Assembly (NCBI GenBank): GCA_021107945.1
Contig: JAIORV010000099.1
Span: 1 to 64,000 of the forward strand
Direction of reading: 5' to 3'
DNA length: 64,000 nt
Origin: Vulcanimicrobiota bacterium
GTDB lineage: Bacteria; Vulcanimicrobiota; JAJTBE01
Shown here: positions 9,201-17,058 of the stretch, in pieces
Layout: each line of letters opens with the position of its first letter
How positions within the stretch are numbered: the first letter of the stretch is position 1
The notes under the pieces: model-generated
What the model saw: only the letters and a program-made list of their open reading frames with translations
Databases searched by the model: none
Told to the model about the DNA's origin: nothing
Program-made: the position numbers and the translations under genes

Positions 9201-10613
9201 GATATCATGAACTATAGTTATCGCTTTATCAACTGCAGAGAATCGTTCTTCGATAATGTCAGCAAATTCCGGAAATGTATTTTCAATAGTCTGTAATCTA
9301 TCCGTTATATCCCTGAAAGTCTCATCGGGAACCTTTACCCTTTCAAGTTTTTCCACAATCGCTTTCTGCTGTCTCCCGGAAAGTTTGACAAAAATCTGCT
9401 CGAGAGCCCGTCTTGTCTCCTTGAACTTTTCATCAATACTGGAGAGCATTTCCGCGTTGTCTGACTTATCCAGGAAATCCCGAAGCTTGCCAATCTGCTC
9501 TACCAGGTTCTCTTGCCCCTCGGTTGTGAAGCTTGCCTTGAGATTATCTATGGCGGAGTTAATTTTGGATATATCGGTAAGTTTTTCCTCAATTATTTCC
9601 CTGAGGTCGGGAATAGATTCTTTTAAATCCCTTACATAATCACTTGTTCTAACACTTGTTTCTTTGAGATCATTGTAATTATCCATCAGTGATTTCTGGA
9701 GATTGACATTCAGGTCAATCATAATTTTTTTCGCTTTTTTCTGACCCTCAATCAACTCACCCAGAGCATTTAGAACAGCTTTCCCATTTCCGTCCCCACT
9801 CTTGAGATCACCCTTGATTGTATCAATTCTATCCAGAATTTCATTAACATCAGCCCTGTCTTTTGACAATGTATCTAATTTACTGTCTATGGTGTCTCCA
9901 AGATATGAAATGAAAGCTTCCAGCCGGGATTTTATCTCGTCAGTGGGATTGAGAATTTTCAACTCCTCAAGAGATTCCAGTATTTCATCCTCCCTGTCAG
10001 TTAACTTTTTCTCCAGGGAGTCAATCATTTCAATGATATCATCTTGTCTGCGGAGTTTATCATCCAGGACATCAGACAAGGATAATGTGATTGCCTTTAT
10101 ATCATTCAGGCCAAGAGACCTTGGACCCACTTCCCCATTTCCTCCGGCAGGAATTTCGAGCTCTGAGATCGCTTTTTTCAGAGCTGAATCCAGAATTTTG
10201 CTAAGCCTGTCAAAAGCGGCCCTACTTAAATCAATTTCAGCAACAGCAAGAACCGAATCACGAAGTTCGTCAATCCTTTCCATAACAAAACGCGAAGTCT
10301 TTTCCTGATTTGTTATGTCAGCCTTGTGTTGATCATCTATTCTTTTGGCGAGATCCCCAAACTTAATCCTAAGATAATCAGAAATATAATTAATATATTC
10401 CTTGTCATCAAGCAAGGTATATGGAGGCTCTGATTTCCCAGGCACAGGACGAATTAGTTCAACCTTAATCCTGATTAATGAGTCCTCGTCAATAAGATAT
10501 TCATCTTTTACAATATCAAAAGATATTTTTCCCTCGGCAACAATATCTTCCAGGTACGATTGATCGATACCCAGAAATTTAGCTGCCTCCTGGAGGGAAT
10601 ACTTCTTTCCCAT
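6273..10613 (-). CDS. Giant coiled-coil repeat protein with excisionase-type HTH N-terminus
   Basis: A 1446-residue cytoplasmic protein I do not recognise as a named family. Residues 4-55 fit a MerR/excisionase-type helix-turn-helix (YSLQEAAKFLGIDQSYLEDI, then a wing ending YLIDEDSL). Nearly all the rest is predicted helix and coiled coil. A motif of the form NLNxNxQKxxxEKL recurs at least ten times, near residues 297, 406, 538, 669, 767, 860, 918, 977, 1034 and 1094. The last five are 57-60 residues apart; earlier ones are 93-132 apart. Residues 1315-1440 form an uninterrupted charged coiled coil, ending KKKWW. The ATG has AGGTGAT upstream, and a sigma-70-like promoter lies at 10767-10795. 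A DNA-tethered structural or scaffolding role is a guess. Confidence 0.85.
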   Translation of the reverse strand: MGKKYSLQEAAKFLGIDQSYLEDIVAEGKISFDIVKDEYLIDEDSLIRIKVELIRPVPGKSEPPYTLLDDKEYINYISDYLRIKFGDLAKRIDDQHKADITNQEKTSRFVMERIDELRDSVLAVAEIDLSRAAFDRLSKILDSALKKAISELEIPAGGNGEVGPRSLGLNDIKAITLSLSDVLDDKLRRQDDIIEMIDSLEKKLTDREDEILESLEELKILNPTDEIKSRLEAFISYLGDTIDSKLDTLSKDRADVNEILDRIDTIKGDLKSGDGNGKAVLNALGELIEGQKKAKKIMIDLNVNLQKSLMDNYNDLKETSVRTSDYVRDLKESIPDLREIIEEKLTDISKINSAIDNLKASFTTEGQENLVEQIGKLRDFLDKSDNAEMLSSIDEKFKETRRALEQIFVKLSGRQQKAIVEKLERVKVPDETFRDITDRLQTIENTFPEFADIIEERFSAVDKAITIVHDITFKSVEKIGEQAPSKTGEVDERLGKIQEVLDNFQDKFDFRMFLGAFQETLDESLGNLKESQDSFQKIMVNLNINNQKAIVEKLEQLDRLNELVQMGDNIDEIAEQMQTFEAIMADINQLVDERLQTLQEIQTTLGSGESKPLDGVAQTQLLTKVDEIRSLMDFVQERFSLESMLAHIRNIVSQEGDSLKQNQEAAQKIMVNMSANSQKWIIEKLDDMNVNFDLLRDVKSQFSMIENVVPSVSDLLDVKLRSLDELKTQIKRIESGKSTKDKLGRIQKLIETEAGSIRHSLESAQKVITSLNMNNQKLMMERLNNVDLSSQAVNEITGKYQDVMTALVGQVEPGKSIVQSIDNLIVILRDMKKNLQTDIVVEKIEESLSEFKKDRDSSIKILAEINESTRNAVEDKVDQLQAALSSIRSVIDPESMISSIGEVIVEGNEILKENQLALLKLEMKNHKELLEELKQIQTLRGNISSAGSAGELLPVLESMIESKMSNFKQDLDGAHKILVNLNVNLQKQLLSKIKELVSQHLSVMEVKIDSDSLVGTVDYIMGEKLSEIKDNQESLLSLNLKTQKSLIEKLDSISKAKGQEPIADELNSMLPLIEKIVADKLGEIVESHHNAQKSLENMNRDMSQNIMEKLDDISGKVQKAASLQDMENFLPAIREALEDTFEYLNELKTDLETVKDNIKLQDPKFMGKKFEEMKKFLSNPGQTIDAISRVEATVKKNVDEQRKVLETLDGKIDTLYKALKTIYQEHGRTEESDKIQKLFARKIEETRGLEQQLVQSFQEMHEIFSQGYSTSGEDSQIQDIVRFMEDARTDQDRLSERIEQLAIMIQTIHSKGEGPAPEMDAMVQEKANIENARLKKVNDKLRRENIDMVNQLRTVPVRGGVDTKKYDQMQAAMMEKDRLLEECYREKVELRDSLDKEKRDKYEIIQKYETEKKELIDSLALERIQREKDRAELELLRAESRKKKWW

Positions 10614-10942
10614 TCACATCACCTGAAACATTATTTCTCCAAATTTCATACTAAATCCTTCCCCGAACAAGACAAACAACATGCATTTTTTCATTGCCAA
10701 TTTCAACCGCTATTAATCAGGGCAAGGAAAGAGGTTAATAAAAGAAAGATAAACATTGATAAATTTATTATCAAATTATATCTCCCAAAAGTCAATAAAA
10801 CAAAAGAAAACTATTTATGGACAGACAGTCGGTTTAAGCGTTGACACCATTTAATAAATCCATGATGACCTTGGTTTATTAATAATATCACACAAACAAT
10901 CCGGTAAAAAATAGACCACCGGGGTGAAAAACTTAATTATAA
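10614..10942. other. Intergenic region, AT-rich, holding a promoter
   Basis: No credible gene on either strand. The only signal I see is the minus-strand promoter listed separately at 10767-10795. The rest is AT-rich sequence between two coiled-coil genes. Confidence 0.6.
10767..10795 (-). promoter_or_regulatory. Sigma-70-like promoter for the giant coiled-coil gene
   Basis: Read on the minus strand: TTGACT (10795-10790), a 17-base spacer, then GATAAT (10772-10767). Transcription would start near 10760 and leave a leader of about 147 bases before the ATG at 10613. Good match to the housekeeping consensus, no experimental support. Confidence 0.5.
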
Positions 10943-11194
10943 CTAGTTGAGATCAAAATGTTGCCCTGTCTGCTCACAAAAGGTTTCATAAGTGGAGCGA
11001 AGTCCCTCAAGTTCGTTCTCCAGGTTCTCACGTTCCTCTTTTAACTCAAAAAGCTGTTCGTTAAACTTCTCCATTTTTTTTTCGATTTTTCGAACTCCCT
11101 TGTTGTTCTCATCCCAGATTCCCTTAATCCTTTTGAATGCATTTTTCAGCTTATTTGCGACCATCTCTATGGTTACGTCGTTTACATCAGTCAT
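10943..11194 (-). CDS. Small coiled-coil protein, 83 residues
   Basis: I do not recognise this protein. From the chosen start (MTDVNDVTIEMVANKL) it has a short N-terminal helix and then a long charged coiled coil (KKMEKFNEQLFELKEEREN) ending in a cysteine-containing tail. The ATG at 11194 has AGGAGG at a 7-base gap. The frame stays open upstream, and an ATG at 11266 also has AGGAG (9-base gap), giving 107 residues. It lies upstream of the giant coiled-coil gene on the same strand, 329 bases apart, and may be a partner for it, but the downstream gene has its own promoter. Confidence 0.6.
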   Translation of the reverse strand: MTDVNDVTIEMVANKLKNAFKRIKGIWDENNKGVRKIEKKMEKFNEQLFELKEERENLENELEGLRSTYETFCEQTGQHFDLN

Positions 11195-11463
11195 TTGATA
11201 TCCTCCTGAATTAATAATATTTTTAAGAAGATTTCCAACTTTCGCATCTTTATCTGCAATCGTCATATTAAATCGCTCCTGAAATATAAAAATTGAGATT
11301 AAACTTTTACAGTCATTCCCGACTCGTTTCAGAATAAATTCCGGATGATCGGGCAATCGCCTGAATAGTCTCCAATTAATAATTGGTTTTTGCATATTCT
11401 TAACCGGTTCCCTAATTCCTTCATTATCCGGTCTTATCTTTAATTATTGGTGATTTTCTTGAT

Positions 11464-11645
11464 AAACCGCAAAGAAGCAAAGAGCGCAAAGATGCCCGCA
11501 AAAAGGGGTTGAATAGTCACCATTGTTTTATTATTGGGAGTATAAAAAGCATGAGGTGTAAACGAGGTGCATTTTACAATCGGAAATACGACCGTTGCTC
11601 TATCAATCCCTTGAACACTCTGTGGTCTTTGCGGTGAAAAAAATG
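11464..11645. repeat. Inverted pair of CGCAAAG repeats (family C)
   Basis: ACCGCAAAGAAGC-type sequence at 11467-11497 faces the inverted form GTGGTCTTTGCGGTG at 11623-11637. The roughly 115 bases between them hold no gene. The inverted ends make it look like a small non-autonomous mobile element, but no target-site duplication is evident. No other feature was seen from 11266 to 11708. Confidence 0.5.
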
Positions 11646-11708
11646 TCATCAAAGATTAGATTGTCCGGTGGAGGGAAAAAATAAAAGCCGGTGAAAAACT
11701 GAAATACT

Positions 11709-12944
11709 ATGTTGTATCTGAGTTCAATCCTGGACAGTCCCATAAAAAACGAAATCGGCACACGTATTGGCAAGGTCAGTGATATGATGATAGAGCCCGA
11801 GAAGGATTTCCCACCTGTCATCTATATCCTGATGACCTCCAGCGGAAAAACGAGCATGATTTCCTGGAGTAAGGTCAAACATATTGATAGCGAGGGAATC
11901 ATTCTTCTTAGTACCGAAGAGCAGATTAAGGATTTCAAAATTTCCGGGGAATGGATATATCTCAGGCGAGATGTGCTTGACAAGCAAATAGTTGATATGG
12001 ATGACCACCGTGTCGTGCGGGTGAATGATATTCAACTTAACAGGGTCGGTAACGATATACGGGTAGCAGGTGTTGATGTAGGAACGCCGGGTCTGTTAAG
12101 ACGCATGGGACTTTTGCAAATCGGGGAAATAATCTCACAAGTTTTGAAGCTCAAAACCCCAATGAATATCATTCCATGGGATATGGTTAATACACTCGGC
12201 AGGGGGCAGACTTCCTCTCTAAAGCTCTCCACGAACCAACAGGAAATGACAAAGCTCCACCCGGCCGACCTTGCCGATATTCTTGAAGATTTATCAGGCT
12301 CCGACAGGCGGCAGCTTTTCGACGCGCTCGATACGGAAACAGCGGCGGAGGCACTTGAGCAAATGGAGGAAGACATTCAGATTGCGTTATTCAAGGGGCT
12401 TAGTGATGAAAAGGCGGCGGATTTACTGGAAGAAATGAGTCATGACGAGGCGGCGGATCTACTGCAGGATCTCCCGGAAGAAAGAGCAAATGCGCTCCTG
12501 GGGTTGATGGATAAGGAAGAAGCGGAAGATGTTAAGGAGTTGCTGATTTACGAAGAAGATACTGCCGGAGGGCTTATGAACAATGAATTTGTATCGTCCA
12601 CTCCCAACAAAACATGTGCCGATACAATCAACCTGATCAGGGAACTTTCTCCGGAGGCTGAGCTGGTTTATTATATATATGTAGTTGAAGATGATGAAAA
12701 ATTCATCGGTGTATTATCTCTGCGGGATCTAATTGTTGCAAGCCCGTCAACAATACTGAAGGACATTATGCATACAACGCTCATCTCGGTCCCGCTGAAT
12801 GCCAATATTGCACAGGTTACGGAATCGATCGAAAAATACGATCTTCTTGCGGTTCCTGCTGTTGACGAAAAATTCAGGATTAAAGGGATCGTAACGGTGG
12901 ATGATGTCATGGAGCATATTCTGCCCCGATCCGGATCAAAATAA
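11709..12944 (+). CDS. Soluble PRC-barrel / MgtE-N / CBS-pair protein
   Basis: A 411-residue protein combining the cytosolic half of the MgtE magnesium channel with barrel domains. Residues 1-80 are a PRC-barrel (LSSILDSPIKNEIGTRIGKV), and residues 95-160 look like a second one. Residues 190-285 match the MgtE N-terminal superhelix, with repeated units such as HPADLADILEDL and DEAADLLQDLPEE. Residues 290-405 hold two CBS domains, the second ending GIVTVDDVMEHI. The transmembrane channel domain of MgtE (about 130 residues) is absent. In MgtE these domains sense Mg2+ and gate the pore; here they may sense Mg2+ or nucleotides for another partner. Such architectures occur in several bacterial groups. 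No strong ribosome binding site precedes the ATG. Confidence 0.85.
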   Translation: MLYLSSILDSPIKNEIGTRIGKVSDMMIEPEKDFPPVIYILMTSSGKTSMISWSKVKHIDSEGIILLSTEEQIKDFKISGEWIYLRRDVLDKQIVDMDDHRVVRVNDIQLNRVGNDIRVAGVDVGTPGLLRRMGLLQIGEIISQVLKLKTPMNIIPWDMVNTLGRGQTSSLKLSTNQQEMTKLHPADLADILEDLSGSDRRQLFDALDTETAAEALEQMEEDIQIALFKGLSDEKAADLLEEMSHDEAADLLQDLPEERANALLGLMDKEEAEDVKELLIYEEDTAGGLMNNEFVSSTPNKTCADTINLIRELSPEAELVYYIYVVEDDEKFIGVLSLRDLIVASPSTILKDIMHTTLISVPLNANIAQVTESIEKYDLLAVPAVDEKFRIKGIVTVDDVMEHILPRSGSK

Positions 12945-12997
12945 ACAATCTACATCATTATTATACTTTGAAGTTTAACTTATCCCTAAAACCAACG

Positions 12998-13080
12998 GCT
13001 CCGGCGTCCCCGCCGGAGCTGTGAAGAGTGGACTTATCACTATTAGGAAACCGCTCCTGCATAATGTCTAAAGTGTTAAA
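12998..13080. repeat. Hairpin and family B dispersed repeat
   Basis: 12998-13019 is a perfect 9-bp stem, GCTCCGGCG/CGCCGGAGC, with loop TCCC. No T-run follows on either strand, so it is not a standard terminator. 13031-13080 is the inverted partner of the repeat at bases 51-100. At 13123-13150 there is also a GTCATCCTGAACTTGTTTC word, related to the inverted pair at 35632-35706. Confidence 0.65.
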
Positions 13081-13180
13081 TTCATCTAAAACTCTGCATC
13101 TGCACTGCCTGCACTGAAGACGTCATCCTGAACTTGTTTCAGGATTGTTTCAGGGTTTCAGTATCCTATGCGGTGAATAA

Positions 13181-13804
13181 CTACTTTTCCTTCTCTTCCT
13201 CGTCGATTTTTCTTGCCTTCGTTATAATTCTATCGTGAAGTCCGTCCATATTTCGAAGGGCGGTCTCTACCATACCCAAACCTTCAGTGGCAGGAGAAAT
13301 ATCATTATCTCCATTATATTCCATCATCCTGAGACACCCGTCATAGAACTCACGATAATATAAAGCTGTATCTTCCGCAATTACCCTGATCTCGTCCGAC
13401 ATAGTTGAAAGTTGTTTTTTTACCATGTCGGTCTGGAAAATCTCAACTCCGTTTTTCGCTGTATTAAGTACCATCGAAACGTATTTCTTGTAATCCTGGT
13501 ATGTTACCTCACCGGTTTTCAAAGCGTCAACCGTATCTTGTAAAAGAAGAAGGTTTTCTGATTCTTCCAACGGCACTTTTTCAAAACCACTTTCAACTTC
13601 CTCGGCTCCACTGCCTACTCCCACTTCTTGTAGAAGTGAAATTGAAGGCTCTTCCTCGCGTTCCTCCTCGAGGGCAGCTCCACAAAACTCACACTCAAGA
13701 ACACCACTTGGATTTACTTCCGAGCATTCGGGACATTTCTTGCCTATTGCATTCATCAAGCCCTGAAGTGCTGTCAATTCAGGGGGGCATTGTTCATTCA
13801 TCAT
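13181..13804 (-). CDS. Zinc-ribbon protein, 207 residues
   Basis: I do not recognise the whole protein. Residues 24-41 form a zinc ribbon, CPEC-x10-CEFC (Cys24, Cys27, Cys38, Cys41). A Glu-rich linker follows and residues 75-200 are helical (DTVDALKTGEVTYQDYKKYV and onward), possibly a helical bundle. No signal peptide or membrane segment. The start is one of two consecutive ATGs with GGGAGG 5-8 bases upstream. A 14-bp hairpin sits directly before that ribosome site. The gene follows the glycine-rich mini-protein at 13917-14123 on the same strand, so the two may share a transcript. Confidence 0.7.
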   Translation of the reverse strand: MMNEQCPPELTALQGLMNAIGKKCPECSEVNPSGVLECEFCGAALEEEREEEPSISLLQEVGVGSGAEEVESGFEKVPLEESENLLLLQDTVDALKTGEVTYQDYKKYVSMVLNTAKNGVEIFQTDMVKKQLSTMSDEIRVIAEDTALYYREFYDGCLRMMEYNGDNDISPATEGLGMVETALRNMDGLHDRIITKARKIDEEEKEK

Positions 13805-13822
13805 TATTTCCTCCCGAAAATA

Positions 13823-13855
13823 TTTTCACCGGTATTACTTCAATACCGGTGAAAA
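13823..13855 (-). promoter_or_regulatory. 14-bp perfect hairpin before the zinc-ribbon gene
   Basis: TTTTCACCGGTATT and its exact complement flank a 5-base loop. On the minus strand it lies after the glycine-rich ORF and a few bases before the ribosome binding site of the zinc-ribbon gene. Without a long T-run it is a weak terminator candidate; it could cap or stabilise transcripts, or limit read-through between the two genes. Confidence 0.55.
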
Positions 13856-13916
13856 ATAACCTCTGTAGTCATTATAACTTATTTGAATTAATTATTGATT
13901 CAAAACTTTGTTTGGA

Positions 13917-14123
13917 TTATTGGGCTCCACAAGCTCCACCAGCTCCACCAGATCCCTGAGCGGCTTGTAAAAGTTTTGCAAGCATCTTCAGAAGACCCTT
14001 TTCTCCTCCCTGTCCGCCACATCCGCCAGCTCCTCCAGCTTGACCTGTTTCGCCGCCACCTAAAAGTCCTCCGATTGCCTCTTTGGCGATTCCGCCGCCA
14101 GCTATTGCTCCTATCGCTCCCAT
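13917..14123 (-). CDS. Glycine-rich mini-protein, 68 residues
   Basis: The ATG has AAGGAG at an 8-base gap, so I believe this tiny gene. About 40% of residues are glycine. The N-terminus (MGAIGAIAGGGIAKEAIGGLL) is hydrophobic and glycine-zipper-like, a GGAGG-CGGQGG stretch follows, then an amphipathic helix (KGLLKMLAKLLQAAQ), then a Gly/Ala tail with a second Cys. No classical signal peptide. It resembles small pore-forming or double-glycine peptides in composition, but no maturation or immunity genes are nearby. Function unknown; the zinc-ribbon gene follows on the same strand. Confidence 0.6.
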   Translation of the reverse strand: MGAIGAIAGGGIAKEAIGGLLGGGETGQAGGAGGCGGQGGEKGLLKMLAKLLQAAQGSGGAGGACGAQ

Positions 14124-14431
14124 TTTGACATCTCCTTCACAATTTTTTTCCTTGCCTTATTATTACATAAATCACAAAGTTAATAAATAGGTTAATCATT
14201 AAATATTTATTAACTATGTTAACGTTTTGTAAAACATGTTGCATTAAAGTTAACAAATCGGCAATTTTGGATTTGATGTGGATTTTTTAAAGCATAGCAT
14301 TCCATTTAAGAACGAGGATTATTTCCTGTCGGGAGAAAGAAGTATGGAAAGGATCATTAATATATTCACGAGAGTATAGAAAAGCCTGACAGCATCAAGG
14401 CATCAGGAAATCAAGCAAAGGAGGTTACATT
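14124..14431. other. AT-rich divergent intergenic region
   Basis: No gene. It lies between the divergent glycine-rich and LamG lipoprotein genes and must hold both promoters. Two GTTAAC sites occur at about 14219 and 14257. A minus-strand TTTACA with a TAAATA 18 bases further is a weak promoter candidate for the glycine-rich gene. Confidence 0.4.
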
Positions 14432-15328
14432 ATGGCAAAAAACAATAGATATAAAACATTTAAAGTGGGGGCTTTGATTTCACTTGTATCAATTATATTT
14501 ATTTGCTTTTTCTTTATGGCGGTTGGATGCACAAAGGAAGAACGACCGGATGCTCCACCGGTGGTAATCACAATGAAACCCGAGCCTGAAAGTACGGTGA
14601 CAAAAACATCTCCGGCAGGCTCACCGGGGATGACACAGTCAGCTTCAATGGAGACGACACCGGTTAAAAAACCGGGAAAGAAGAAAAAAAATCTCGGCAA
14701 GGTTAAAAAAGGGCTGATTGCATATTATAGCTTTGATGATAAAGATGCCTATGATGACAGCGGAAAAGGACATCATGGAATAATTATGGGAACACCCTCG
14801 TTTGTCAGGGGAGTTAAAGGACTGGGATTACAATTCAAGGGTGATATTGATGAAAATGTGACGATCCCCGATTTCCCGGCGTTAAAAAGGAGATTAACCC
14901 TGTCGTTATGGGTGAAGCCAAAAGATATAAGTCTTCCTGATGCCGCTGTCATAAGTAAAGCCTGTGGAAGCAAGGAACCTTGGTGTCTCTTTGTTGGATA
15001 CAACGGAACCAGGCTTGTATTAAACGGCAAATTCGCTGAGGGTATTCTTTATTCGAAGCTGAAGGTTCACGACGGCAAATTCAGCCATGTTGTCGCCTCG
15101 TATGATTATAACACTGGCGCAATGTGGCTATATAAAGACGGTAAATTCATAGGAGGCTCTCGATTCAGGGAAATGCTCGGAGACAGCCCCGGCAAGCTCA
15201 ACCTCGCTTCAAGCTATCCCGGCGGCAAGGAATACTTCAGCGGCGTGATGGATGAAGTCAGAATATACAACCGCGCTCTGAGTAAAAAAGAAGTGAAAGA
15301 GTTATATGAAGAGGTTGTGAAACGTTAA
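14432..15328 (+). CDS. LamG/concanavalin-like domain lipoprotein
   Basis: A 298-residue lipoprotein. The leader ends in the lipobox MAVG-Cys33. A Pro/Thr/Lys-rich linker (residues 35-88) leads to a laminin-G-like jelly-roll from about residue 90. Typical features are GLIAYYSFDD at its start, LTLSLWVKP in the middle and GVMDEVRIYNRALSKKEV at its end. Such domains bind sugars or proteins at the cell surface. The ATG has GGAGG 7 bases upstream. It converges with the DUF885 gene, the two stops being 2 bases apart. No catalytic partner domain is attached, so an adhesive or binding role is most likely. Confidence 0.85.
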   Translation: MAKNNRYKTFKVGALISLVSIIFICFFFMAVGCTKEERPDAPPVVITMKPEPESTVTKTSPAGSPGMTQSASMETTPVKKPGKKKKNLGKVKKGLIAYYSFDDKDAYDDSGKGHHGIIMGTPSFVRGVKGLGLQFKGDIDENVTIPDFPALKRRLTLSLWVKPKDISLPDAAVISKACGSKEPWCLFVGYNGTRLVLNGKFAEGILYSKLKVHDGKFSHVVASYDYNTGAMWLYKDGKFIGGSRFREMLGDSPGKLNLASSYPGGKEYFSGVMDEVRIYNRALSKKEVKELYEEVVKR

Positions 15329-15330
15329 TT

Positions 15331-16974
15331 TTATATCAATCCCAATTCTTCTTCCACCAACCGGGGAGGGATAGTGCCGATCTTCAGTATCCTGTCATGG
15401 AATTCTTTGAGAGGTAAATCGGGGTGTTTTGCCCTGAATTTATCTCTTATTTTTATTATCTTTGACAATCCCACGAGATATGACATGGGCTGTGTGGGAG
15501 TCCTTGTATATCGTTTCACCTCTGTAAGAGCGGCGAATTCACTGTATCCTATAGTATCCCGCAGGATTTCAACCGCCTCGTCAACCGTCATTCCTTTTGC
15601 ATGAAGTCCCACATCAATTAATATTCTTGCCGCTCTCCATACCTTGTCCTTCAACTGGAACAGTATTTGAACCGGCTCTTTGAGATACCCCGTTTCTTTC
15701 ATCAATTCTTCCGTGTATAAAGCCCACCCCTCGGCAAAAAGGGTTGACATGGATATAGCGCGGGCAAGCCTGGGGTTCTCTCTTGCAAATGAGAATTGCA
15801 GGTGATGTCCCGGGTAAGCTTCATGAACTGAGTTCAACACCATTTTATACCTGTTGTGCTCCTGGAGTTGCGCCAGTTGTTTTTCCGGCGGGAAATCAGG
15901 ATTGGGAGGAGTTACAACGAAATGTCCCATGCTCTCTTTATCGAAATATGCACATGGGAAAAATGCCGCCCAGGGAATCAAATGCTGTTGGAACGGCGGG
16001 GTGAATATGACTTCCACCTTCTCACCCGGTGGAAAGCTTACAAGATCATTTTCCTCGATAAATCTTCTTGCTTTTTGAGTTTCCTGAGTATATGCGGCAA
16101 TAAGCTCATCGGTGTCCGGGTGAATCTTCTTATACTTTCTTACAATATCCACCCAGGGAAGATCCGGGTCTATTTTTTTTGCGAGGTCTTTTAATTCCAG
16201 GTCAACTTTTTCGTATATTTCCTTACCGAGGGCTTCAATCTCATCGACGTCCTCATCCAGGAAATGGTCATATTTCAAACGATCGTTGAAGGCTTCCTTT
16301 CCTATTGCAAAGTCCGGAACAGCGCGATGAATCAATTCATCTTTCAAAAACTTCTTATATTCTTCAAGGGATTCCAGTACTTCATCACGAGCTTTTTCAT
16401 ATTCATCTAGATGTTCTGAAAGCTCGGTATTGAAAAGCTCACCCAGGCTTTCCTTGAAAAGCACTTTTCCTGATGATGCGGATTCAATTGCGCTCTCCAC
16501 ATATATTCTCGGAGGATTCTTAAGAAGCTTTCTTCCTTCTTTCAAGTATCGGGGAATCTGCTTCATGCGGGAGATAATATCCCCTGCTTTTTCCTTCAGC
16601 CTGTCACGGTGGCGAAACAGGATTCCATATACGGAATTAAAGCACATCTCCGGGTAAAGAGAAGGCTCAATGGAATACCTTTTCTCATGCTCCATTTCCC
16701 TGATCCCTTTACGGAATTCACTTTTAAGAAGCTTATAATCAACCCTGTCGGGGACACTTAATTCGGAGGGATCAATCCGATCCAGGTCGGACTGGAATTT
16801 TTTATTTTCTTTTATTATTTTTTCAACTTTATCACTATCCAGGATACCCAGTTCACCGTCTCGATCGTATATTCCCATCATTGTCGCCATAGCTGGAAAA
16901 TCTTCAAGCATTGATTTCAGGTATTCTTCCGATATTGACTTGATTTTTTCACTTGCTTTGATATTCTCTTGCAC
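15331..16974 (-). CDS. DUF885-family putative metallopeptidase
   Basis: A 547-residue protein of the DUF885 family, regarded as zinc carboxypeptidase-like peptidases. The key motif is HEAYPGHHLQF with His384, Glu385, His390 and His391, followed by EGWALYTEELM (Glu415, Glu422), which match the family's conserved metal-site and helix residues. Length is normal for the family. No signal peptide is visible, so it is probably cytosolic here, while many relatives are exported. The start is GTG with AGGAGG 5 bases upstream. It sits next to other peptidase and amidase genes on the minus strand, but gaps suggest separate transcripts. Confidence 0.85.
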   Translation of the reverse strand: MQENIKASEKIKSISEEYLKSMLEDFPAMATMMGIYDRDGELGILDSDKVEKIIKENKKFQSDLDRIDPSELSVPDRVDYKLLKSEFRKGIREMEHEKRYSIEPSLYPEMCFNSVYGILFRHRDRLKEKAGDIISRMKQIPRYLKEGRKLLKNPPRIYVESAIESASSGKVLFKESLGELFNTELSEHLDEYEKARDEVLESLEEYKKFLKDELIHRAVPDFAIGKEAFNDRLKYDHFLDEDVDEIEALGKEIYEKVDLELKDLAKKIDPDLPWVDIVRKYKKIHPDTDELIAAYTQETQKARRFIEENDLVSFPPGEKVEVIFTPPFQQHLIPWAAFFPCAYFDKESMGHFVVTPPNPDFPPEKQLAQLQEHNRYKMVLNSVHEAYPGHHLQFSFARENPRLARAISMSTLFAEGWALYTEELMKETGYLKEPVQILFQLKDKVWRAARILIDVGLHAKGMTVDEAVEILRDTIGYSEFAALTEVKRYTRTPTQPMSYLVGLSKIIKIRDKFRAKHPDLPLKEFHDRILKIGTIPPRLVEEELGLI

Positions 16975-17058
16975 TGCTTCCTCCTTTAGTCCCTTGCATC
17001 ACCTTTGAGATTTTCCATGTTTTATAACCCCGTGGTGAATAGTAATTTTTTTATGATT

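Noticed and set aside
12998-13019. Terminator after the PRC/MgtE/CBS gene
   Set aside because: Perfect stem but no T-run on either side; treated as a repeat hairpin.
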